Source: Fibrobacter sp. UWH6
Lineage (GTDB): Bacteria; Fibrobacterota; Fibrobacteria; Fibrobacterales; Fibrobacteraceae
DNA length: 40,725 bases
Direction of reading: 5' to 3'
Assembly (NCBI RefSeq): GCF_900142465.1
Contig: NZ_FRAX01000025.1
Span: forward strand, 1 to 40,725
The translations under genes and the position numbers were made by a program. The notes under the pieces were generated by a model. It had not been told where the DNA came from. It searched no databases and saw nothing but the letters and a program-made list of their open reading frames with translations. Shown one piece after another: positions 1 to 10,800 of the stretch; position 1 is the first letter of the stretch; each line of letters starts with the position of its first letter.

Positions 1-210
1 GGCTATCGTCCCCAGTTCTACTTCCGCACCACCGACGTTACTGGTACCATCCAGCTGCCGGAAGGTGTCGAAATGGTGACCCCGGGTGACACCGTCACTA
101 TCCACACCACTCTGATCGCTCCTGTCGCAATGGAAAAGCAGCTCCGCTTTGCTATCCGTGAAGGTGGCCGTACCGTTGGTGCTGGTTCTGTAACCGAAAT
201 CATCAAGTAA
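1..210 (+). CDS. tuf: Elongation factor Tu, C-terminal part (5' end outside window)
   Basis: Frame 1 is open from the first base to a TAA and gives 69 residues matching domain 3 of EF-Tu. It includes the stretches [20 protein letters not shown] and the closing [15 protein letters not shown]-Tu is the GTPase that carries aminoacyl-tRNA to the ribosome; the GTPase domain lies upstream of the window. It is followed after 14 bases by rpmG, then tRNA-Trp, secE and nusG, a gene order common in bacteria. Identification is near certain; only the C-terminal sixth is visible. Confidence 0.97.
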   Translation, partial: GYRPQFYFRTTDVTGTIQLPEGVEMVTPGDTVTIHTTLIAPVAMEKQLRFAIREGGRTVGAGSVTEIIK

Positions 211-224
211 TCGGATAATATATA

Positions 225-377
225 ATGCCTAGAGAACTCATCACGCTCGAATGCACCGAATGCAATCAGCGCAATTATGACTGCGACAAGAATAAGCGTC
301 TTCATCCTTCTCGCGTAGAATACAAGAAGTACTGCCCGTTCTGCCGCAAGCATACCGTTCACAAGGAAACCAAGTAA
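225..377 (+). CDS. rpmG: 50S ribosomal protein L33 (zinc-ribbon form)
   Basis: A 50-residue protein, the normal size for bL33, starting [13 protein letters not shown]. Two CxxC pairs (C10/C13 and C37/C40) mark the zinc-binding C+ form of L33, as opposed to the cysteine-free paralogue many bacteria also carry. It is a component of the large ribosomal subunit near the E site. It sits between tuf and tRNA-Trp in the usual tuf-rpmG-trnW-secE-nusG order. The start is the first ATG after the tuf stop; no strong Shine-Dalgarno precedes it, so translation may be coupled to tuf. Confidence 0.95.
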   Translation: MPRELITLECTECNQRNYDCDKNKRLHPSRVEYKKYCPFCRKHTVHKETK

Positions 378-389
378 GGAAGTCCGAAT

Positions 390-462
390 AGGTCGGTAGC
401 TCAATTGGTAGAGTCACGGTCTCCAAAACCGTTGGTTGGGGGTTCGAGTCCCTCCCGACCTG
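390..462 (+). tRNA. trnW: tRNA-Trp (anticodon CCA)
   Basis: The acceptor stem AGGTCGG (390-396) pairs with CCGACCT (455-461), and G462 is the discriminator base. The D arm contains AGCTCAATTGGTAGAGT. The anticodon stem ACGGT/ACCGT (416-420/428-432) encloses the loop CTCCAAA, with the anticodon CCA at 423-425. The T arm has GGTTCGAGTCC. The 3' CCA end is not encoded (GCTC follows), so it must be added by the nucleotidyltransferase. The position between rpmG and secE is the classic location for this tRNA. Confidence 0.96.
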
Positions 463-481
463 CTCACTTCCTGGAGTCATT

Positions 482-670
482 ATGCGTAAGATTCAGCAAT
501 ATATCAAAGAATCCATCCAAGAATTGAAGCAAGTTACTTGGCCCACTTGGGAAGAACTTAAAGGTTCTACCATGGTGGTGATGCTTTTCAGCGTCGTTAT
601 GGGTGTATATATTGCTGGGTTAGACGTAGGTCTCTCTTGGATCGTTGACAAGATTATGGGAAGAGGTTAA
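482..670 (+). CDS. secE: Preprotein translocase subunit SecE
   Basis: A 62-residue protein of the short, single-span SecE type. The N-terminal amphipathic part carries the family motif ELKQVTWPTWEEL at about residues 15-27. One membrane segment follows at about 32-55 (MVVMLFSVVMGVYIAGLDVG). SecE clamps SecY in the inner-membrane SecYEG channel. It lies 19 bases after tRNA-Trp and 2 bases before nusG, so it is probably cotranscribed and translationally coupled with nusG. GGAG at about 472-475 acts as ribosome binding site. Confidence 0.96.
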   Translation: MRKIQQYIKESIQELKQVTWPTWEELKGSTMVVMLFSVVMGVYIAGLDVGLSWIVDKIMGRG

Positions 671-672
671 TT

Positions 673-1206
673 ATGATGCGTTGGTATGCCATTCACACCT
701 TTTCCGGTCAAGAAAACAACATTAAGAAACGTATCGAGCAGATGATTGAACGCGAAGGCGTTCAAGAAAAGTTCGGTCAGATTATCGTACCGACTCGCGA
801 AGTGGCTTCTACAGTTCGCGGTCGTCGTCACGTTTCTGTCCAGAACATGATGCCGACTTACGTTATTATTGAAATGGTGCTGGACGAGCTCACCCAGCAT
901 TTGGTGATGAACATTAATGGCGTCACCCATTTCTTGGGAATGACCCCGACTAAGCGCGTGGCCATTCCTTTAGCACAGAGCGAGGTCGATCGTCTTCTGG
1001 GAGTTGATCCTAGTGATTCCGGAGACGTGATCCAAATTCCGTATAAGATTGGCGAAAATGTCCGCATCAAGGAAGGTCCCTTCAAGGACTTTGTGGGCGT
1101 CGTAGACGAAATCATGGATGCCAAGATCAAGGTCATGGTAACTGTGTTCGGTCGTTCTACACCTGTTGAACTCGCCTTTAACCAGGTTGAATCCGACAAC
1201 GCATAA
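673..1206 (+). CDS. nusG: Transcription termination/antitermination factor NusG
   Basis: 177 residues, the normal NusG length. The N-terminal NGN domain begins RWYAIHTFSGQENNIKKRI, and the C-terminal KOW domain is seen in IKEGPFKDFVGVVDEI. NusG binds the RNA polymerase clamp and links it to Rho or to ribosomal protein S10. Two consecutive ATGs (673 and 676) follow GAGG at 663-666; the first has 6-base spacing, the second 9, so either could be used. It is followed by the L11-L1 genes as in most bacteria. Confidence 0.97.
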   Translation: MMRWYAIHTFSGQENNIKKRIEQMIEREGVQEKFGQIIVPTREVASTVRGRRHVSVQNMMPTYVIIEMVLDELTQHLVMNINGVTHFLGMTPTKRVAIPLAQSEVDRLLGVDPSDSGDVIQIPYKIGENVRIKEGPFKDFVGVVDEIMDAKIKVMVTVFGRSTPVELAFNQVESDNA

Positions 1207-1235
1207 CGTACGGTTTTTGAAACGGAGATAATACA

Positions 1236-1661
1236 GTGGCAAAGAAAATCACAGGTTATATTAAGCTCCAGATTCCCGGTGGTGCAGCTAATCCGGCTCC
1301 TCCGGTAGGTCCCGCCCTTGGTCAGAAGGGTGTGAACATTATGGAGTTCTGTAAGCAGTTCAACGCTAAGACTCAGGATGCCAAGGGAATGATCATTCCC
1401 GTGGTTATTACCGTCTACGCTGATAAGAGCTTTACCTTCATCACGAAGGTTTCGCCGGTTCCGGCCCTCATCAAGAAGGCTGTCGGCATTGAAAGTGGCT
1501 CTGGCGAACCCAACCGTAAGAAAGTTGGCAAGATCACCAAGGCCCAGATCCAGGAAATCGCCCAAAAGAAGATGCCGGATCTAAACACAATCGACCTCGA
1601 AGCCGCTATGCGCATGGTTGCTGGTACTGCCCGCTCCATGGGTGTTGAAGTGGTTGACTGA
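1236..1661 (+). CDS. rplK: 50S ribosomal protein L11
   Basis: 141 residues. The start codon is GTG, preceded by GGAG at 1224-1227, and the next residues [29 protein letters not shown] are the hallmark L11 N terminus. The C-terminal RNA-binding domain includes [14 protein letters not shown] and ends [17 protein letters not shown]11 binds the GTPase-associated region of 23S rRNA and is needed for stringent-response signalling by RelA. It is first of the rplKAJL run. Confidence 0.97.
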   Translation: MAKKITGYIKLQIPGGAANPAPPVGPALGQKGVNIMEFCKQFNAKTQDAKGMIIPVVITVYADKSFTFITKVSPVPALIKKAVGIESGSGEPNRKKVGKITKAQIQEIAQKKMPDLNTIDLEAAMRMVAGTARSMGVEVVD

Positions 1662-1701
1662 GGCAGGTAATTCACCGTTACGTATCTGACAGGAAAATTT
1701 C

Positions 1702-2388
1702 ATGTTCAGAGGAAAAAAATACAAAAAGATTGCTGAATCCATCGAACGTAACAAAGCTTACGGTCTGAATGAAGCAATCGAAATCCTTAAAAAGTCCGAA
1801 TTGAAGTTCGACCAGACTGTCGAAATCCACTTCAATCTCGGTGTGGACCCAAAACATTCCGACCAAGTGGTTCGTGGCACTGTCGTGCTTCCGCATGGTA
1901 CCGGTCGTCAGGTTCGCGTTCTCGTTTTCTGCAAGGACAATAACATTGAAGTTGCACAGAACGCTGGCGCTGACTACGCTGGTGGTGCCGACTTGGTTCA
2001 GAAGATTCAGGAAGGCTGGCTGGACTTTGACGCCGTCGTTGCTACTCCCGACATGATGCCGGTGATTAGTAAGGTGGCTCGCGTTCTTGGCCCCCGTGGT
2101 ATGATGCCGTCCCCCAAGGCTGGTACTGTGACCGTTAACGTTGCACAGACCGTCAAGGAACTGAAGGCCGGTAAGATTGTATACCGCGTCGACAAGGGTG
2201 CAAACGTTCACGCCCCCGTTGGCAAGCTCTCCTTCAGCCTCGATCAGCTGGTTGAAAATACCAAGGCTGTTATCGACTCTGTTGTCAAGGCTAAGCCGCA
2301 ATCTTCTAAGGGCACCTATATTAAGAGCCTTACGTTGTCCGCAACTATGGCTCCGGGCATTAAACTTGATATGGCACTGACACGCTAG
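1702..2388 (+). CDS. rplA: 50S ribosomal protein L1
   Basis: 228 residues, the normal size for uL1. Family signatures include [20 protein letters not shown] and the conserved block [17 protein letters not shown]1 forms the mobile stalk at the E site and in many bacteria represses its own operon by binding mRNA. No clear L1-type operator was recognised in the short leaders before rplK or rplA. The gap to rplJ is only 8 bases, so the long L10-L12 binding leader known from E. coli cannot be a separate intergenic element here. Confidence 0.97.
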   Translation: MFRGKKYKKIAESIERNKAYGLNEAIEILKKSELKFDQTVEIHFNLGVDPKHSDQVVRGTVVLPHGTGRQVRVLVFCKDNNIEVAQNAGADYAGGADLVQKIQEGWLDFDAVVATPDMMPVISKVARVLGPRGMMPSPKAGTVTVNVAQTVKELKAGKIVYRVDKGANVHAPVGKLSFSLDQLVENTKAVIDSVVKAKPQSSKGTYIKSLTLSATMAPGIKLDMALTR

Positions 2389-2396
2389 GAGATACC

Positions 2397-2945
2397 ATGA
2401 AAGCTGTAGTTAAAAAACAACAGACTGTGGACGCTCTCGTAGAATCCTTCAAGGGTGCTACCGCTGTCTACCTGCTCAACTATCAAGGCTTGACCGTTGA
2501 AAAGGACAATGCCCTTCGCAAGTCCCTCAGCGCTAAGGGCGTGCAGTACAAGGCTGTGAAGAATACTCTTCTCAAGCGCGTGCTCGCTGCTCTCGGTGTA
2601 GAAGGTCTCGAAGACCAGCTGACTGGCGCAACTTCCGTCATGGTTGGTTTCGAAGAAGATCCTCTTCTGCCGGCTCGCGAAATTGAAGCATTCCACAAAG
2701 CTAACCCCGATTTCTTGATCGCCAAGAGCATTTACCTCGATGGTAAGCCGATGCCTGGCACCGAAGTCGTGAACCTCGCTAAGATTCCGGATCGCAAGGG
2801 TATGATCGCAATGATCGTCTCCATCGCTCTCGGACCTGGTTCCACTATCGCTGGTCAGATCAAGACCCTCCAGGAAAAGCTGGAAGAAGCATCGGGCTCC
2901 GAAGCAGCACCTGCAGCAGAAGCTGAAGCCGCACCGGAAGCTTAA
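2397..2945 (+). CDS. rplJ: 50S ribosomal protein L10
   Basis: 182 residues with the uL10 N-terminal rRNA-binding domain (YLLNYQGLTVEKDNALRKSL, then YKAVKNTLLKRVL). The C-terminal helix that binds L7/L12 dimers is followed by an Ala/Glu-rich tail of about 15 residues. AGGAGA ends 5 bases before the ATG. L10 forms the base of the ribosomal stalk and recruits translation factors through L12. It lies directly between rplA and rplL. Confidence 0.96.
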   Translation: MKAVVKKQQTVDALVESFKGATAVYLLNYQGLTVEKDNALRKSLSAKGVQYKAVKNTLLKRVLAALGVEGLEDQLTGATSVMVGFEEDPLLPAREIEAFHKANPDFLIAKSIYLDGKPMPGTEVVNLAKIPDRKGMIAMIVSIALGPGSTIAGQIKTLQEKLEEASGSEAAPAAEAEAAPEA

Positions 2946-2996
2946 CAACAAACCACAAACCAAAAAATTTAAACGGAATAATCGGAGAAACACATC

Positions 2997-3368
2997 ATGG
3001 CAACTGATATCAAGGCATTGGGCGATCAAATCGTTGGTCTTACCCTTCTCGAAGCCAAGGCTTTGGCTGACTACCTCAAGGAAACCCACGGCATTGAAGC
3101 CGCTGCTGGTGGCGCCGTAGTTATGGCAGCTGCAGCTGCTCCTGCTGAAGAAGCAAAGACTGAATTCGACGTCATCCTCGTCGAATGCGGTGCTAAGAAG
3201 ATGGACGTCCTCAAGGCTGTCCGCGCTATCACCGGTCTCGGCCTTAAGGAAGCTAAGGACCTCGTCGAAAAGGCCAACAGCGTCGTTAAGGAAGCTATGC
3301 CGAAGGCTGACGCTGAAAAGCTCAAGAAGGAACTGGAAGATCTCGGAGCAAAGGTCGCTCTGAAGTAA
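2997..3368 (+). CDS. rplL: 50S ribosomal protein L7/L12
   Basis: 123 residues. The N-terminal dimerisation domain is followed by an Ala-rich hinge (residues about 35-52). The C-terminal domain has the factor-binding pattern [21 protein letters not shown] and [14 protein letters not shown]. It is the multi-copy stalk protein that contacts EF-Tu and EF-G. GGAG lies 10 bases before the ATG. A hairpin downstream separates it from rpoB. Confidence 0.97.
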   Translation: MATDIKALGDQIVGLTLLEAKALADYLKETHGIEAAAGGAVVMAAAAAPAEEAKTEFDVILVECGAKKMDVLKAVRAITGLGLKEAKDLVEKANSVVKEAMPKADAEKLKKELEDLGAKVALK

Positions 3369-3403
3369 TGCTTTCACTTCACTGAATCTTTTATACGCCA
3401 ATC

Positions 3404-3427
3404 GCCTGCACTTTCGTGCGGGCTTTT
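3404..3427 (+). terminator. Hairpin between rplL and rpoB, probable attenuator
   Basis: GCCTGCAC (3404-3411) pairs with GTGCGGGC (3416-3423) through eight pairs including one G-T wobble, around the tetraloop TTTC. It is followed by only four T before GGTGT. The short T run suggests partial termination, comparable in position to the rplL-rpoB attenuator of E. coli, which sets the ratio of ribosomal stalk protein to RNA polymerase. The remaining spacer to rpoB (3428-3557) shows no gene. Confidence 0.6.
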
Positions 3428-3557
3428 GGTGTATTAAGATTTTCTGCTTTTTCTACCGAAAAAAGCCCATGGCAACAAGGTCAAGAAGATAGTCATTCTT
3501 AATATTTTTCTACCTTTGGTGCCAACATTTAGCTCTTTACCGGATGAGGTATTTCAA

Positions 3558-6500
3558 ATGACCACGGAGAGAAAGTCATACTCCTCCAACAAATTCCAGT
3601 TGGAACTCCCGTACCTGATTGAAGTCCAGAAGGCTTCGTACGAGCAATTCCTCCAGAAGGATATTCCGCAAGAAAAACGTCTCAAGGTTGGCTTGGAACG
3701 CGTGTTCCAGGACATTTTCCCAATTACTGACGTCAAGGGTCTCTATTCCCTTAATTACGAAGGTTACTATTTCGGTATCCCGAAATACAGCATCCCCGAG
3801 TGCCGCGAACGTGGACTTACCTATTCCATGGAAATGTTCGCCACTCTGTCTTTGCAGATTTTTGAAGAAGACGGCGAAGACCGCAAGCTCAAGGAAGAAG
3901 TCAAGAATGACGTTCTGGTTTGCGACCTCCCGATCATGACCGCAAACGGTACGTTCATCGTCAATGGCGCTGAACGCGTTGTCGTTTCTCAGTTGCATCG
4001 TTCCTACGGTGTCAGCTTCGACAAGGAAATGCAGATTTCCGGTCGTGACGACTACAAGAGCCGTATTATCCCGCACCGCGGCGCCTGGGTTGAATTCAAC
4101 ACCGAAGGCGACATCCTTTACCTCATTATCGACCGCAAGAAGAAGTTGGCTGCAACCGCCATGCTTCGTTGCATCGGTTTCGAAACCACGCAGGACATCC
4201 TGAAGCTCTTCTACAAGAAGACAGACGAAGTCGTTGTTGCAGAAATGGCTGAACAGTACGACGAAAACGGTGTCTGCGCTCTCATCGACCGCATTGTATT
4301 TGAAGACGTCATCGACGAAGCTACCGGCGAAATCATCCTCGAAGCAAACACTGTTATCGACGACAAGAAGCTGAGCCGCCTCATCGAAAACCGCGTCGAG
4401 AAGATCGTCCTCCTCTCCAAGGAAGAAGACAACCTCCTCATCCACTACACCCTGGCTGCAGACAAGACCAAGTCTCGCGAAGATGCTCTCAAGGCAATCT
4501 ACTCCGTGACCCACCAGCAGCAGGATGAAGCTCCGGATATGCGCACTGCCGAAATCTACTTCGACAGCCAGTTCATTTCCGATCCTCATAAGTATGACCT
4601 TGGTGAAGTCGGTCGTTACCGCCTGAACTCCAAGATTTACAGCAAGGCTGAAATTCGCAGCGTGCTCGCAGAACAGGGCCCGGAATTCAAGATCCCGTCC
4701 CTCACCACCATGACCATGAGCAAGGCAGACTTCCTCGCCATCATCGTCTACATGGTTGGTCTCTACAACGGCACCGAAGGTTACGCTCTCGACGATATCG
4801 ACCACTTGGGCAACCGTCGTACCCGTTCCGTTGGCGAACTTCTTGCTAACCAGATTTCTGTGGGCCTGTCCCGCATGTCCCGTGTGATCCGTGAAAACCT
4901 CACTCTCCACGGCGAAGACGAACAGACCACTCCTCGCGAACTGGTGAACACCCGCATGGTGTCTACTGTTGTGCAGGCCTTCTTCGGCTCCAGCCAGCTG
5001 TCCCAGTTCATGGACCAGATGAACCCGCTTTCTGAACTTACTCATAAGCGTCGTCTGTCCGCTCTCGGCCCCGGTGGTCTTTCCCGCGAACGCGCAGGCT
5101 TCGAAGTCCGTGACGTGCACTACACTCACTACGGCCGTCTCTGCCCGATCGAAACTCCGGAAGGTCCTAACATCGGTCTTATCAACTCTCTCGCATCCTT
5201 CGCCGTGGTTAACCACTTCGGCTTCATCGAAACCCCGTACCGTATCGTGGGCCTCGTTGACTTCAAGGATGCCAAGGGCAACATTGTAAAGGTTCCGGAA
5301 GCCAAGTGGCACTTCGGTATCTTCAAGGCTTTCGTACACGATCCGCACCTGTTCCTGGAACTCGAACTTTCCAAGAAACAGGCAGACTTTGTTCGTATGA
5401 ACCTGGACAACACCCAGCGTGACCTGTTCGATGGTTTTGTGAACAAGGTATTCGCTTTCAAGGACACCGAAGGTCAGGTTACTTACTACCGCAACGGTTT
5501 CACCGTTGAAAACTTCGAAGGCACTCCCGACTACGAACAGGCTGGCGACGCTGTCGAACAGATCGTTTCTAGCTACATCACCTGCCTCACTGCAGATGAA
5601 GAAGACGCCTTCAAGGTTGCTCCGGCTTCTACCGAACTTGACGAAGACAACCGCTTCAAGGGCGACATGGACGGCTACGTCATCGTCCGCGACAAGAGCG
5701 AATATGTCCACGTTATGCGTCAGGATTCCTTCGAACCCGAAGACAACGAAACCGAACGTATCGACCTCATGGACGTGGCCCCGATGCAGATCGTGTCTGT
5801 GGCTGCAGGTCTTATTCCGTTCCTCGAACATGACGATGCTAACCGTGCCTTGATGGGCTCTAACATGCAGCGTCAGGCTGTGCCTCTGCTCCGTGCAGAA
5901 GCTCCCGTTGTGGGCACTGGCCTGGAACGTCGCGCCGCTCTCGACTCGGGTACCGTTGTCCGTGCAAAGCACGACGGTATGGTTACCTTCGTTGACGCAC
6001 GCAACGTCACTGTTCAGCGCGGTAACATGGTTGACGGTTCCTTCGTTCCGCTGACCGGTCTCGGCGAAGACTATGAATTCCTCGGCAAGGATCCTATCGA
6101 CGAATACGTTCTCCGTAAGTTCGAACGTTCCAACCAGGATTCCTGCATTAACCAGAAGCCCATCGTCAACGTTGGTGACTTCGTCAAGGCTGGCGACGTG
6201 CTGGCTGACGGCGTGTCCACCGACCACGGTGAACTGGCTCTCGGTAAGAACATCCTCATCGGCTTCTTGCCGTGGAATGGTTATAACTACGAAGACGCAG
6301 TTATCATTTCCGAAGAATTGGCTATTAAGGACACCTTCACTTCTATCCATATCGAAGAATACGAAATGGAAGTTCGTGAAACCAAGCGTGGTCCTGAAGA
6401 ACTGACCCGTGAAATTCCTAACGTCGGTGAAGAAGCTCTCCGCAACCTGGACGAAAACGGTGTTGTCCGTGTCGGTGCTGAAGTCACCGCAGACGACATC

Positions 6501-7829
6501 CTCGTCGGTAAGGTTACCCCGAAGGGCGAAACCGAACTCTCTCCGGAAGAACGTCTCCTCCGCGCCATCTTCGGTGAAAAGGCTGGCGACGTCCGCGATT
6601 CTTCTCTGAAGGCTCCTCCGGGAATGAAGGGTATCGTTCTTGAAACCCGCGTCTTCAGCAAGAAGGACAAGGCTGACAAGAACAGCAAGGAAAAGGATCA
6701 GGAAACCATTAACGAAATCCGTAGCAACTTCCAGACTCAGATCGACAAGATCAAGGTTGCTTGCTCCGAACACTTGTTCGAACTTCTCGGCGGTAAGGCT
6801 GCCGGCAAGGTGATGGACAATGAAACCCATGAACTCCTGATTCGCGAAGGTCAGACCTATACCGAACAGAACCTGGCCGCTATCGACGTGACCAAGGTTT
6901 CTCCGGCCTCTACCTTCGTGGTGGGCGATGACGAACTCCAGGAACAGGTCCTGACTCTCGTCCTCGTTGCACGCGACAATCTGGATACCCTTACCCGCAC
7001 CATGGAAAAGGAAATTGACAAGGTGACTAAGGGCGACGAACTGAAGCCGGGCGTTCTCAAGTCCGTCAAGGTTTACATCGCCAAGAAGCGTTGCCTCTCC
7101 ATCGGTGACAAGATGGCAGGTCGCCATGGTAACAAGGGTGTTGTGTCCAAGATCGTTCCGGTCGAAGACATGCCGTTCACCGAAGACGGTCGTCCGCTTC
7201 AGATCCTTCTGAACCCGCTGGGCGTGCCTTCTCGTATGAACATCGGTCAGGTGCTTGAAGTGCACTTGGGCTGGGCTGCAAAGACTCTCGGCTTCAAGGT
7301 GACCACCCCCGTGTTCGACGGTGCCAAGTTCGAAGACATTTGTGAAGAACTGAAGAAGGCCTACGAAAAGAACCCCATCGTTAACTACGAAATGGATCCG
7401 GACAACGGCAAGATTATCGGTAAGGCAAAGCTTTACGACGGTAAGACTGGCGAAGCCTTCCTGAACCCCGTGACTATCGGTTACATGTACTACCTGAAGC
7501 TGGGCCACTTGGTAGACGACAAGATTCATGCTCGTTCTATCGGTTCCTACGCACTGGTTACTCAGCAGCCTCTTGGCGGTAAGAGCCAGTTCGGTGGTCA
7601 GCGCTTCGGTGAAATGGAAGTGTGGGCAATGGAAGCATACGGTGCCGCATACACCTTGCAGGAACTCCTCACCGTCAAGTCTGACGATGTCCAGGGCCGT
7701 TCCAAGGTCTATGATGCCATCGTTCATGGCCAGAACACTCCGAAGCCGGGTGTACCTGAATCCTTTAACGTTATGATCCGCGAAGTTCGTTCTTTGGGTC
7801 TCAATATTCAGACCAATGGAGATAAGTAA
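3558..7829 (+). CDS. rpoB: DNA-directed RNA polymerase beta subunit
   Basis: 1423 residues from the chosen ATG. A longer frame reaches back to a TTG at 3516, but GAGG at 3546-3549 is spaced 8 bases from 3558, and [10 protein letters not shown]... is a normal beta N terminus. The rifampicin-pocket region lies around residues 477-510 ([17 protein letters not shown]), followed by [13 protein letters not shown] and the strongly conserved [20 protein letters not shown]. The C-terminal part has [14 protein letters not shown] and the clamp-binding end [18 protein letters not shown]. It forms the catalytic core with rpoC, one base downstream. Residue 488 is Met where E. coli has Asn518; this is probably lineage variation. 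Confidence 0.98.
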   Translation: MTTERKSYSSNKFQLELPYLIEVQKASYEQFLQKDIPQEKRLKVGLERVFQDIFPITDVKGLYSLNYEGYYFGIPKYSIPECRERGLTYSMEMFATLSLQIFEEDGEDRKLKEEVKNDVLVCDLPIMTANGTFIVNGAERVVVSQLHRSYGVSFDKEMQISGRDDYKSRIIPHRGAWVEFNTEGDILYLIIDRKKKLAATAMLRCIGFETTQDILKLFYKKTDEVVVAEMAEQYDENGVCALIDRIVFEDVIDEATGEIILEANTVIDDKKLSRLIENRVEKIVLLSKEEDNLLIHYTLAADKTKSREDALKAIYSVTHQQQDEAPDMRTAEIYFDSQFISDPHKYDLGEVGRYRLNSKIYSKAEIRSVLAEQGPEFKIPSLTTMTMSKADFLAIIVYMVGLYNGTEGYALDDIDHLGNRRTRSVGELLANQISVGLSRMSRVIRENLTLHGEDEQTTPRELVNTRMVSTVVQAFFGSSQLSQFMDQMNPLSELTHKRRLSALGPGGLSRERAGFEVRDVHYTHYGRLCPIETPEGPNIGLINSLASFAVVNHFGFIETPYRIVGLVDFKDAKGNIVKVPEAKWHFGIFKAFVHDPHLFLELELSKKQADFVRMNLDNTQRDLFDGFVNKVFAFKDTEGQVTYYRNGFTVENFEGTPDYEQAGDAVEQIVSSYITCLTADEEDAFKVAPASTELDEDNRFKGDMDGYVIVRDKSEYVHVMRQDSFEPEDNETERIDLMDVAPMQIVSVAAGLIPFLEHDDANRALMGSNMQRQAVPLLRAEAPVVGTGLERRAALDSGTVVRAKHDGMVTFVDARNVTVQRGNMVDGSFVPLTGLGEDYEFLGKDPIDEYVLRKFERSNQDSCINQKPIVNVGDFVKAGDVLADGVSTDHGELALGKNILIGFLPWNGYNYEDAVIISEELAIKDTFTSIHIEEYEMEVRETKRGPEELTREIPNVGEEALRNLDENGVVRVGAEVTADDILVGKVTPKGETELSPEERLLRAIFGEKAGDVRDSSLKAPPGMKGIVLETRVFSKKDKADKNSKEKDQETINEIRSNFQTQIDKIKVACSEHLFELLGGKAAGKVMDNETHELLIREGQTYTEQNLAAIDVTKVSPASTFVVGDDELQEQVLTLVLVARDNLDTLTRTMEKEIDKVTKGDELKPGVLKSVKVYIAKKRCLSIGDKMAGRHGNKGVVSKIVPVEDMPFTEDGRPLQILLNPLGVPSRMNIGQVLEVHLGWAAKTLGFKVTTPVFDGAKFEDICEELKKAYEKNPIVNYEMDPDNGKIIGKAKLYDGKTGEAFLNPVTIGYMYYLKLGHLVDDKIHARSIGSYALVTQQPLGGKSQFGGQRFGEMEVWAMEAYGAAYTLQELLTVKSDDVQGRSKVYDAIVHGQNTPKPGVPESFNVMIREVRSLGLNIQTNGDK

Positions 7830-7830
7830 A

Positions 7831-10800
7831 ATGGTCGAAGAAATTGAACGCGACAATTCTGGCGATATTTCGATTCACCTCGCCGCTCCGGAAATGATCC
7901 GCAGCTGGTCCCATGGTGAAGTGACCAAGCCGGAAACCATCAACTACCGCTCTTTCAAGCCCGAAAAGGATGGTCTTTTCTGCGAAAAGATCTTCGGACC
8001 TGTTAAGAACTGGGAATGTAACTGCGGTAAGTTCAAGCGCATCCGTTATAAGGGTGTGGTTTGCGACCGTTGCGGTGTTGAAGTGACTCACTCCAACGTA
8101 CGCCGTAAGTACATGGGCCATATCGAATTGGCCATTCCTCTGACTCACACCTGGTTCGTCCGTAACCAGCCCTGTGTTATCGGTGCTCTCCTGAACCTTT
8201 CCACCAAGGATCTGGACAACATCATCTACTACGAAAAGTATGTAGTGATCGATCCGGGTACCACCGATCTGGAACCCAACACTCTCATTGACGAAGCTCA
8301 GTATCAGGACCTTTCCAACGAAGGTCGTCAGTTCGACGCCAAGATGGGTGCTTCCGCTATTAAGCAGCTCCTCGACCGCGTTGATCTGGCTGCACTTTCT
8401 GCTGACCTCCGCGTGCAGGCTCAGTCCAAGTCCAAGACCAAGCAGGATGACGCTCTCAAGCGCCTCAAGGTTGTGGACGCCTTCCTGAAGTCTCAGCGCG
8501 AAAGCTTCCGCGACTACTACGAAAATCCGGAAAAGGCAATGAAGCAGGACGCTCAGCAGCCCTGGCTCCGTGGCCTCGCCGAAGCCGTTGCAGAATTCAA
8601 GGCTTCCTACGAAGCTTCCCACGAAAACTTCATCGTGGCAGACGCTTACGAAGAATTCCGTGTCAAGTATCCTAACGAAGCTCGTTTGCTCGCAAACCAG
8701 CCGTCCTGGATGATTCTTGACGTACTTCCGGTTATTCCGCCCGATCTGCGTCCTCTCGTTCCCCTGGAAGGTGGCCGTTTCGCAACTTCCGACTTGAACG
8801 AACTCTATCGTCGCGTGATCAACCGTAACAATCGCTTGAAGAAGCTGATTGATATCCGTGCCCCGAACGTCATTCTCTGCAACGAAAAGCGTATGTTGCA
8901 GGAAGCTGTTGACCAGCTGTTCGACAGTGGCCGTCGCACGGCCCGTGCCGGTTCCGCACGTCCCATGAAGAGCCTCGCTGAACTCCTGAAGGGTAAGCAG
9001 GGTCGCTTCCGTATGAACCTCCTCGGTAAGCGTGTTGACTACTCCGGCCGTTCTGTTATTGTGGTTGGCCCGGAACTTCGCATGCACCAGTGCGGTCTCC
9101 CGAAGCGCATGGCTTTGGAACTTTACAAGCCGTTCATCATCCAGCGCCTGGAAGAAGAAGGTATCGTATATACCCTCAAGTCTGCCAAGAAGTATGTGGA
9201 CGCAGAACGTCCTGAAGTTTGGGACATTCTCGAACAGATTATCGAAGACCATCCGGTGATGCTGAACCGTGCTCCTACTCTGCACCGTCTCGGTATCCAG
9301 GCCTTCTACCCGAAACTCATTGAAGGTAATGCAATTCGCCTCCACCCCCTCGTCTGTACTGCATTTAACGCAGACTTCGACGGTGACCAGATGGCTTGCC
9401 ACCTTCCGCTGTCTTTCGAAACCCAGTTGGAATGCCGCGTCATCATGCTGTCTTCCAACAACATTCTTCACCCCGCTTCCGGTCAGCCGATTGCTGTGCC
9501 GGGCCAGGACATCGTGCTGGGTCTGTACTACCTGACCAAGCCCCGTCCGGGTCGCAAGGGCGAAGGCATGCACTTCTACGATCCGGCTGAAGCCATCCGC
9601 GCCTACGAAAACGGCTGCGTCGACCTGAACGCCTACGTATACCTGAAGCTCCCTGCAGGTCGCAAGATCTACATCGGCGCTGTGGAAAAGGATTGCGTCT
9701 GCCTCCGCGAAGAAGCTGATGACTTTGGCAATGTTGAAGTCAATGTCAAGGCTGGCGACAAGGTGAAGTTCCTTACCCTCAAGGAAGAAAACGTTATTAA
9801 GACCACTGTCGGTCGAATCATCTTCAACGAATTCGTTCCCAACGCCCTGGGCTACGCAAACGAAACCTTCGGTAAGAAGGTTATCGCCAAGTCCATCGAT
9901 GACCTGTACCGTCGTACCGGCAACCGCGTAACGGTTGACTACCTGGATGACCTGAAGGCCAACGGTTATAAGTGGGCAACTCGCGCCGGTTCCTCTGTGG
10001 CTATCGCCGAAATGGTGATCCCCAAGGAAAAGCAGGAAATGCTGGACAAGGCCGCTGACGCAATCTCCAAGATTCGTGGTCTGTACGAAGACGGTGTGAT
10101 TACCGACGGTGAACGTTACAACCAGACCGTTGACGTTTGGTCCAAGACTACTTCTGACGTTGCTGCCAAGCAGTGGGAACTCCTTTCCGGTGACCGCGAT
10201 GGCTTCAACCCCGTTTACATGATGGCTGATTCCGGCGCTCGTGGTAGCCGTGAACAGATTAAGCAGCTGTCCGGTATGCGTGGTCTTATGCAGAAGCCGA
10301 CCAAGTCTCTGGATGGTCGTGAAGTTATTGAAAACCCGATTAAGTCCTGCTTCCGTGAAGGCCTGAACGTGATGGAATACTTCATTTCCTCTCACGGTGC
10401 TCGTAAGGGTTTGGCTGATACCGCTATGAAGACCGCTGACGCTGGTTACTTGACCCGCCGTCTGGTTGACGTAGGACAGGACTTGGTGGTTACCGAAGAA
10501 GATTGCGGTACTACCAACGGTATCGAAGTTTCTGCATTCAAGGACGGTGACGATACTATCATCGCTCTTGAAGAACGTCTCCTGGGTCGTGCACCCGTGG
10601 ATGACATCAAGCATCCGGTGACTGGCGAAGTCATCGTCAAGGCTGGCGAACTGGTCACCGAACGTGACCTGGCTAAGATTACCGCTACCGGTCTGGAACA
10701 CATCAAGATGCGTTCCGTGCTGACCTGCGATTCTCGCACCGGTATCTGCTCCAAGTGCTATGGCCGTATGCTTGCTTCTGGTCGCCCTGTTGACCTGGGC

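Noticed and set aside
3576-7856. Very long open frame on the minus strand opposite rpoB (and a similar one, 7801-12141, opposite rpoC)
   Set aside because: The plus-strand genes are unmistakable. Strong codon bias in these highly expressed genes leaves few stop codons on the opposite strand. The antisense proteins match no family and have no ribosome sites.
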